The notes under the pieces were generated by a model. That model searched no databases. It saw nothing but the letters and a program-made list of their open reading frames with translations, and had not been told where the DNA came from. From positions 1 through 23,526 of the forward strand of contig JAEXWS010000001.1 of assembly GCA_023406225.1 (NCBI GenBank): a DNA stretch of 23,526 nucleotides. The letters run 5' to 3'. Positions 20,448-23,526 of the stretch are shown piece by piece (position 1 is the stretch's first letter; each line of letters starts with the position of its first letter). A program made the translations under genes and the position numbers. This DNA is from Bacillota bacterium. Its GTDB lineage: Bacteria; Bacillota; Clostridia; Oscillospirales; Oscillospiraceae.

Positions 20448-21543
20448 CGTTGAAATCGTCCGCGCTCACATCCACGGCCCGGCCCGCGGCCTTGGCCGCG
20501 ATGCGGGATTGGTTGCTCATCAGCTTGTCGAAATTCTTGCGGATGTCGGCCTCCAGCTGCTCGGCCACCTCCGGATTCTCCATCAGGTACTTTTTGGCCG
20601 CGTCCCGGCCCTGGCCGATGCGCGTCTCCCCCATGGAGAACCAGGAGCCGGACTTCTGGACCAGATCCAGCTTCACCCCCAGGTCCACCAGCTCGCCGTA
20701 CCGGGAGATGCCCTCGCCGTACATGATGTCAAACTCCGCCTCCCGGAAGGGGGGCGCCATTTTGTTTTTGACCACCTTCGCCCGGGTGCGGTTGCCGATC
20801 ATCTCAGAGCCGTTTTTCAGCGTTTCGATGCGGCGCACGTCGATACGGACGGAGGCGTAGAATTTCAGCGCCCGGCCGCCGGTGGGGACCTCGGGATTGC
20901 CGTACATGACCCCCACCTTTTCCCGGAGCTGGTTGATGAAGATAACGATGCAGTTGGTCTTGCCGATGGCGCCTGTGAGCTTGCGCAGGGCCTGGCTCAT
21001 CAGCCGGGCCTGGAGGCCCACATAGCTGTCGCCCATCTCGCCCTCAATCTCCGCCCGGGGCACCAGGGCGGCCACGGAGTCCACCACGATCACGTCGATG
21101 GCGCCGGAGCGGACCAGGGCTTCGGTGATCTCCAGGGCCTGCTCGCCGGTATCCGGCTGGGAGATCAGCATGTCCTCCACCTTCACCCCCAAAGCCCGGG
21201 CATAGGTGGGGTCCAGGGCGTGCTCCGCGTCCACGAAGGCCACCTCGCCGCCCCTGCGCTGGGCCTCCGCCACCACATGGAGGGCCAGAGTGGTCTTGCC
21301 GGAGGATTCCGGCCCGTAGATCTCCACAACGCGTCCCTTGGGCAGACCGCCGATGCCCAGCGCCACATCCAGCGACAATGAGCCGGTGGGGATAAAGTCC
21401 ACATTCAGCTCCGCCTTGTCGCCAAAGCGCATGATGGAGCCCTTGCCGTACATCTTTTCGATCTGGGCCATGGCCGTGTCGATGGCCTTTTGCTTATCTC
21501 CGGCCGGCGCCGCAGCGGGCAGGGGCGCTTTCTCTTTTGCCAT
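20437..21543 (-). CDS. recA: Recombinase RecA
   Basis: 368 residues. ATP-dependent strand-exchange protein and SOS co-protease. Seen: an N-terminal helix region ending MYGKGSIMRFG near 31-41, Walker A GPESSGKTT at 77-85, VAFVDAEHALDP, Walker B-type VIVVDSVAALVPRAEIEG, loop L1 and L2 (INQLREKVGVMYGNPEVPTGGRALKFY), and an acidic C-terminus ending in DDFNDAD. AGGAGG precedes the ATG at 21543. I found no Firmicutes-type LexA box upstream; an 8-bp inverted repeat at 21583-21608 is the only conspicuous element. recX follows by overlap. Confidence 0.99.
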   Translation of the reverse strand: MAKEKAPLPAAAPAGDKQKAIDTAMAQIEKMYGKGSIMRFGDKAELNVDFIPTGSLSLDVALGIGGLPKGRVVEIYGPESSGKTTLALHVVAEAQRRGGEVAFVDAEHALDPTYARALGVKVEDMLISQPDTGEQALEITEALVRSGAIDVIVVDSVAALVPRAEIEGEMGDSYVGLQARLMSQALRKLTGAIGKTNCIVIFINQLREKVGVMYGNPEVPTGGRALKFYASVRIDVRRIETLKNGSEMIGNRTRAKVVKNKMAPPFREAEFDIMYGEGISRYGELVDLGVKLDLVQKSGSWFSMGETRIGQGRDAAKKYLMENPEVAEQLEADIRKNFDKLMSNQSRIAAKAAGRAVDVSADDFNDAD

Positions 21544-21582
21544 TTGTTCGTCCTCCTAAATAAGTTCTATATCAATCTTCTC

Positions 21583-21608
21583 CCGTCAGCTCTTTCACGC
21601 GCTGACGG
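21583..21608. repeat. Inverted repeat upstream of recA
   Basis: CCGTCAGC (21583-21590), ten bases, GCTGACGG (21601-21608), perfect 8-bp arms. It is not followed by a T-tract on the recA strand. The stop of the putative small peptide gene lies in the loop. It may be a protein site or a weak terminator. Confidence 0.55.
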
Positions 21609-21741
21609 AAGTCCCAATAAATATCAGCAGCAAAGCGGCAAACAGCGCCGCCGCGCCGCAAAGCAACAGCTCCCGGACCGGGTCCTCCCGCCCCGAAGCA
21701 GGGACGGGTCTCCTTCCGCGCGTCTCAGGACCTGCGTTCAA
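21595..21741 (-). CDS. Putative small membrane peptide (48 aa)
   Basis: A 48-residue frame starting with TTG at 21741, which overlaps the upstream TGA (TTGA). The first 24 residues are polar and arginine-rich, then one hydrophobic segment (ELLLCGAAALFAALLLIFIG, about 24-43) and a short tail. The hydrophobic stretch in an otherwise arginine-rich region, and the tight overlap, argue for a gene; no homology is recognised and the TTG start has no strong site. It may be spurious. Confidence 0.35.
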   Translation of the reverse strand: MNAGPETRGRRPVPASGREDPVRELLLCGAAALFAALLLIFIGTSVSA

Positions 21742-22214
21742 TGGCCGCGCAGGTCCCACTGGGCCGCCGCGTCGCCATAAGTGTCCAAAATGTAATAGCC
21801 GGACCAATCCTCCAACCCGGCCAGGGTGGGAAACATGGTCTTCCAATCCGCCGCCGCGGGCCAGGGCCACTCCCAGGACCGCGCCCTGTCCAGGGCCGTT
21901 CCCCCGGCAGTCTCCGCCGGGCCGGTGCAGTGGATGAGCGCGCCGGCCCACAACTCCACATGATTGCCGGTGCCACTGGTGTTCCCGGCAAAGGACGCAG
22001 TCTCCACCAGCACCTCGCCGGGCCGTAACTCCAGCCCCTCGGTCAGCTCCCGCTGCAACCGGGCCGCGGCCCGGTCGTTTTGAAACGGCGCGAGGGCGAG
22101 GGGCCAGGCCAGCAGGACCGCCGCCGCCAGGAGGAGCAGGCAAAGAGCCCCCAGCAGGCGTTTGGACCGCCGCGCGGTCTTCCGCTCTGCCGTCCCGACG
22201 TCCAACGGTTCCAT
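21738..22214 (-). CDS. Membrane-anchored protein of unknown function
   Basis: 158 residues. Residues 1-18 are charged (ERKTARRSKR), 19-40 form one hydrophobic segment (LLGALCLLLLAAAVLLAWPLAL), and the rest is outside by the positive-inside rule. The outer domain has ELRPGEVLVETASFAGNTSGTGNHVELWAGALI, probably a beta-rich module, then an acidic, tryptophan-rich tail (WEWPWPAAADWKTMFPTL, DWSGYYILDTYGD). No family is recognised. The ATG at 22214 lies one base after the prmC TGA, so it is translated from the same message. Confidence 0.8.
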   Translation of the reverse strand: MEPLDVGTAERKTARRSKRLLGALCLLLLAAAVLLAWPLALAPFQNDRAAARLQRELTEGLELRPGEVLVETASFAGNTSGTGNHVELWAGALIHCTGPAETAGGTALDRARSWEWPWPAAADWKTMFPTLAGLEDWSGYYILDTYGDAAAQWDLRGH

Positions 22215-22215
22215 A

Positions 22216-23082
22216 TCAGACCTCCGTGCAGAGCGTTCCGAACACCACGCGCGGAACGCCGTGCAGGTCCTTTACCACCTGTATGTCGCCAAAGCCCTGG
22301 GCGCGCATGATGCGCAGGACCCCGTCCGCCTGGCCGATCCCCACCTCGAAATAGAGCCGCCCGCCGGGGGTCAGGGCGGTCCTCCACTTTTCGGCGATGG
22401 TCCGGTAAAAATCCAGACCGTCCTCTCCGCCGTCCAGAGCCAAATGGGGCTCGTAATCCCGGACCGACGCATCCAGCCCCGGAATATCGGCCCGGGGAAT
22501 GTACGGCGGGTTGGACACGATGCATTGGAACTCCCCCAGGGATTTGTCGGGCTTTTCCCGGGCGTCCGCCTGCATGGGGACCACCCGTCCGGAAAGGCCG
22601 TTGCGCCGGACGTTCTGGCGGCAGATCTTCAGCGCCGCGTCGGACCACTCCCCCAGCACCACCCGGGCCTGGGCCGCCTGGGCCGCCACCGCCAGCCCGA
22701 TGCAGCCGCTTCCGGCGCACAGGTCCAGCACCCGGCACTCGCCCAGGGTCTTGACATAGGCAATGGCCTGTCCGGCCAAGACCTCCGTATCCGGCCGGGG
22801 GATCAGCACATCCCGGGAGATATCCAGGGGCAGGCCGTAGAACTCCCACTCCCCGATGAGGTACGCCACCGGCTCCCCGGCCAGATGCCGGGCCGCCAGC
22901 TCCCGCGCCCGCCGCTCCAGCTCGGGGGAGGCGTACAGCCCCCCGTCCCTGGCCAGCTCCTCCCGGGACTTCCCGGTGCCGAAACACACCAGCTCCCGGG
23001 CCTCCAACGTGGCGGCCTCGATCCCGGCCCGCCGGAGCTGCTGGCGGATATCCAAGTACAGATTGTTGTATGTGATAGCCAT
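22216..23082 (-). CDS. prmC: Peptide chain release factor N5-glutamine methyltransferase
   Basis: 288 residues. SAM-dependent enzyme that methylates the glutamine of the GGQ motif in release factors. Seen: the helical N-terminal domain, the substrate-site loop LIPRPDTEVL near 93-102, the SAM motif VLDLCAGSGCIGLAV near 118-132, and the catalytic NPPY at 191-194 (SNPPYIP). I take the ATG at 23082 with GCGGAG seven bases before it; the frame is open slightly further to a TTG. prfA, the usual neighbour, is not in view. The next gene starts one base after its stop. Confidence 0.96.
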   Translation of the reverse strand: MAITYNNLYLDIRQQLRRAGIEAATLEARELVCFGTGKSREELARDGGLYASPELERRARELAARHLAGEPVAYLIGEWEFYGLPLDISRDVLIPRPDTEVLAGQAIAYVKTLGECRVLDLCAGSGCIGLAVAAQAAQARVVLGEWSDAALKICRQNVRRNGLSGRVVPMQADAREKPDKSLGEFQCIVSNPPYIPRADIPGLDASVRDYEPHLALDGGEDGLDFYRTIAEKWRTALTPGGRLYFEVGIGQADGVLRIMRAQGFGDIQVVKDLHGVPRVVFGTLCTEV

Positions 23083-23121
23083 AATACGCTCCGCAATCAA
23101 AAAATAAGCGCCAGCCCGGTG

Positions 23122-23511
23122 CTATGCACCGGAAGGCTCCGCCGGGCTTCCCGAAAACCGCTCTCCGCCGGATACCGTAACATACGTGAAATTACTGGAA
23201 TTTTCCTCCAGAAAAATCAAATCGCTCCCATCGACCTTGAAATAGTTTGTAAGATTATTTTCCGTGAGAAGCAGCGTATCTTCCTCCAGCGTCCATTCCC
23301 CGTATCCGATATGGCTGCTCAACGGCCCCTCATAGTAACGGAACGTACCGTCCTCTTCGATCGTGATCGCAAAATCCCCGCCGAAGCCGTCCTTTTCATA
23401 GAGATACGTCTTCCCTGTGATATCACTTTCCGAGACAGAGCCCGCGCACCCCGCCAACAGCAAAACGGCAAGCAACATTGGAAGCCGGCATTTCCTGCAT
23501 CCGCGTATCAT
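23122..23511 (-). CDS. Lipoprotein of unknown function
   Basis: 129 residues with a lipoprotein signal: basic start MIRGCRKCR, hydrophobic core LPMLLAVLLLAG and lipobox LAGC, with acylation expected at Cys22. The mature part looks beta-rich (GKTYLYEKDGFGGDFAITIEEDGTFRYYEG, GEWTLEEDTLLLTENN, YFKVDGSDLIFLEE), a pattern seen in small lipocalin-like or META-like extracellular domains; not assigned. AAAGGAG stands before the ATG at 23511 at the very right edge. Its base composition is clearly more AT-rich than the neighbours. The stop lies in the loop of a CCGGTGC/GCACCGG hairpin, with a run of six T about 11 bases later. Confidence 0.88.
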   Translation of the reverse strand: MIRGCRKCRLPMLLAVLLLAGCAGSVSESDITGKTYLYEKDGFGGDFAITIEEDGTFRYYEGPLSSHIGYGEWTLEEDTLLLTENNLTNYFKVDGSDLIFLEENSSNFTYVTVSGGERFSGSPAEPSGA

Positions 23512-23526
23512 CTCCGTCTCCTTTCC

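Noticed and set aside
20131..21381. 416-residue plus-strand frame opposite recX and recA
   Set aside because: Antisense shadow; recA motifs on the other strand are decisive.
21544..21610. LexA/SOS box upstream of recA
   Set aside because: Only isolated GAAC half-sites were found, with no matching GTTC at the right spacing.
1..23526. tRNA, rRNA, CRISPR array, insertion sequence, prophage genes
   Set aside because: No cloverleaf-like gene, ribosomal RNA, regularly spaced repeat array, transposase, integrase or phage structural gene was recognised on either strand.

Overview
The window looks like a chromosomal housekeeping segment from a GC-rich member of the Clostridia, most likely an Oscillospiraceae-type gut anaerobe of the Flavonifractor/Lawsonibacter/Oscillibacter kind. 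The placement is an inference from high GC coding sequence combined with Firmicutes traits: strong AGGAGG ribosome binding sites, consensus sigma-A promoters (often with an extended TGC before the -10), a cysteine T-box in front of cysE-cysS, BioY with a BirA-type operator, and family 4 uracil-DNA glycosylase. No tRNA, rRNA, CRISPR array, prophage or transposase gene was seen.

Layout, left half. Positions 1-2099 (minus) hold most of a phosphoketolase cut by the window edge, divergent from a YgjP-like metallopeptidase (2295-2804). Two coupled tandem paralogs of unknown function (2844-3576) and a zinc-ribbon protein (3798-4184) follow on the minus strand, then glycerol kinase glpK (4307-5818). 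glpK is divergent from a monoacylglycerol-lipase-like hydrolase (5894-6847), and the two share a palindromic promoter, so they may be a glycerol-salvage pair. Next come a CmpB-type membrane protein (minus), family 4 UDG, bioY and a flavodoxin/ferredoxin fusion (plus). A short minus-strand cluster (XRE-cupin regulator, GNAT acetyltransferase, tiny membrane protein) precedes the cysteine operon.

Right half. A T-box leader controls cysE-cysS (11005-13123). Its promoter lies inside the 3' end of yaaA, which is divergent from a membrane-tethered HTH/zinc-ribbon regulator followed by a small membrane protein. A YiiX-like permuted cysteine-peptidase-fold protein ends convergently against the rimO-cdd1-pgsA operon. 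An XRE repressor (18529-18771) sits upstream of rimO and is divergent from a small DUF6809-like gene; paired inverted-repeat operators lie between them. About 700 bases without a convincing gene (19129-19829) are packed with long hairpins. The window closes with recX, recA, a putative tiny membrane peptide, a membrane-anchored protein, prmC and a lipoprotein, all on the minus strand.

The points most worth a second look are the multi-hairpin non-coding island, the XRE/DUF6809-like pair with its operators, the HTH/zinc-ribbon/transmembrane regulator with its duplicated palindromic promoter region next to yaaA, and a terminator-like hairpin at 3743-3779 that points away from every annotated gene. 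Long open frames antisense to phosphoketolase, glpK, cysS, rimO and recA are GC-driven shadows.
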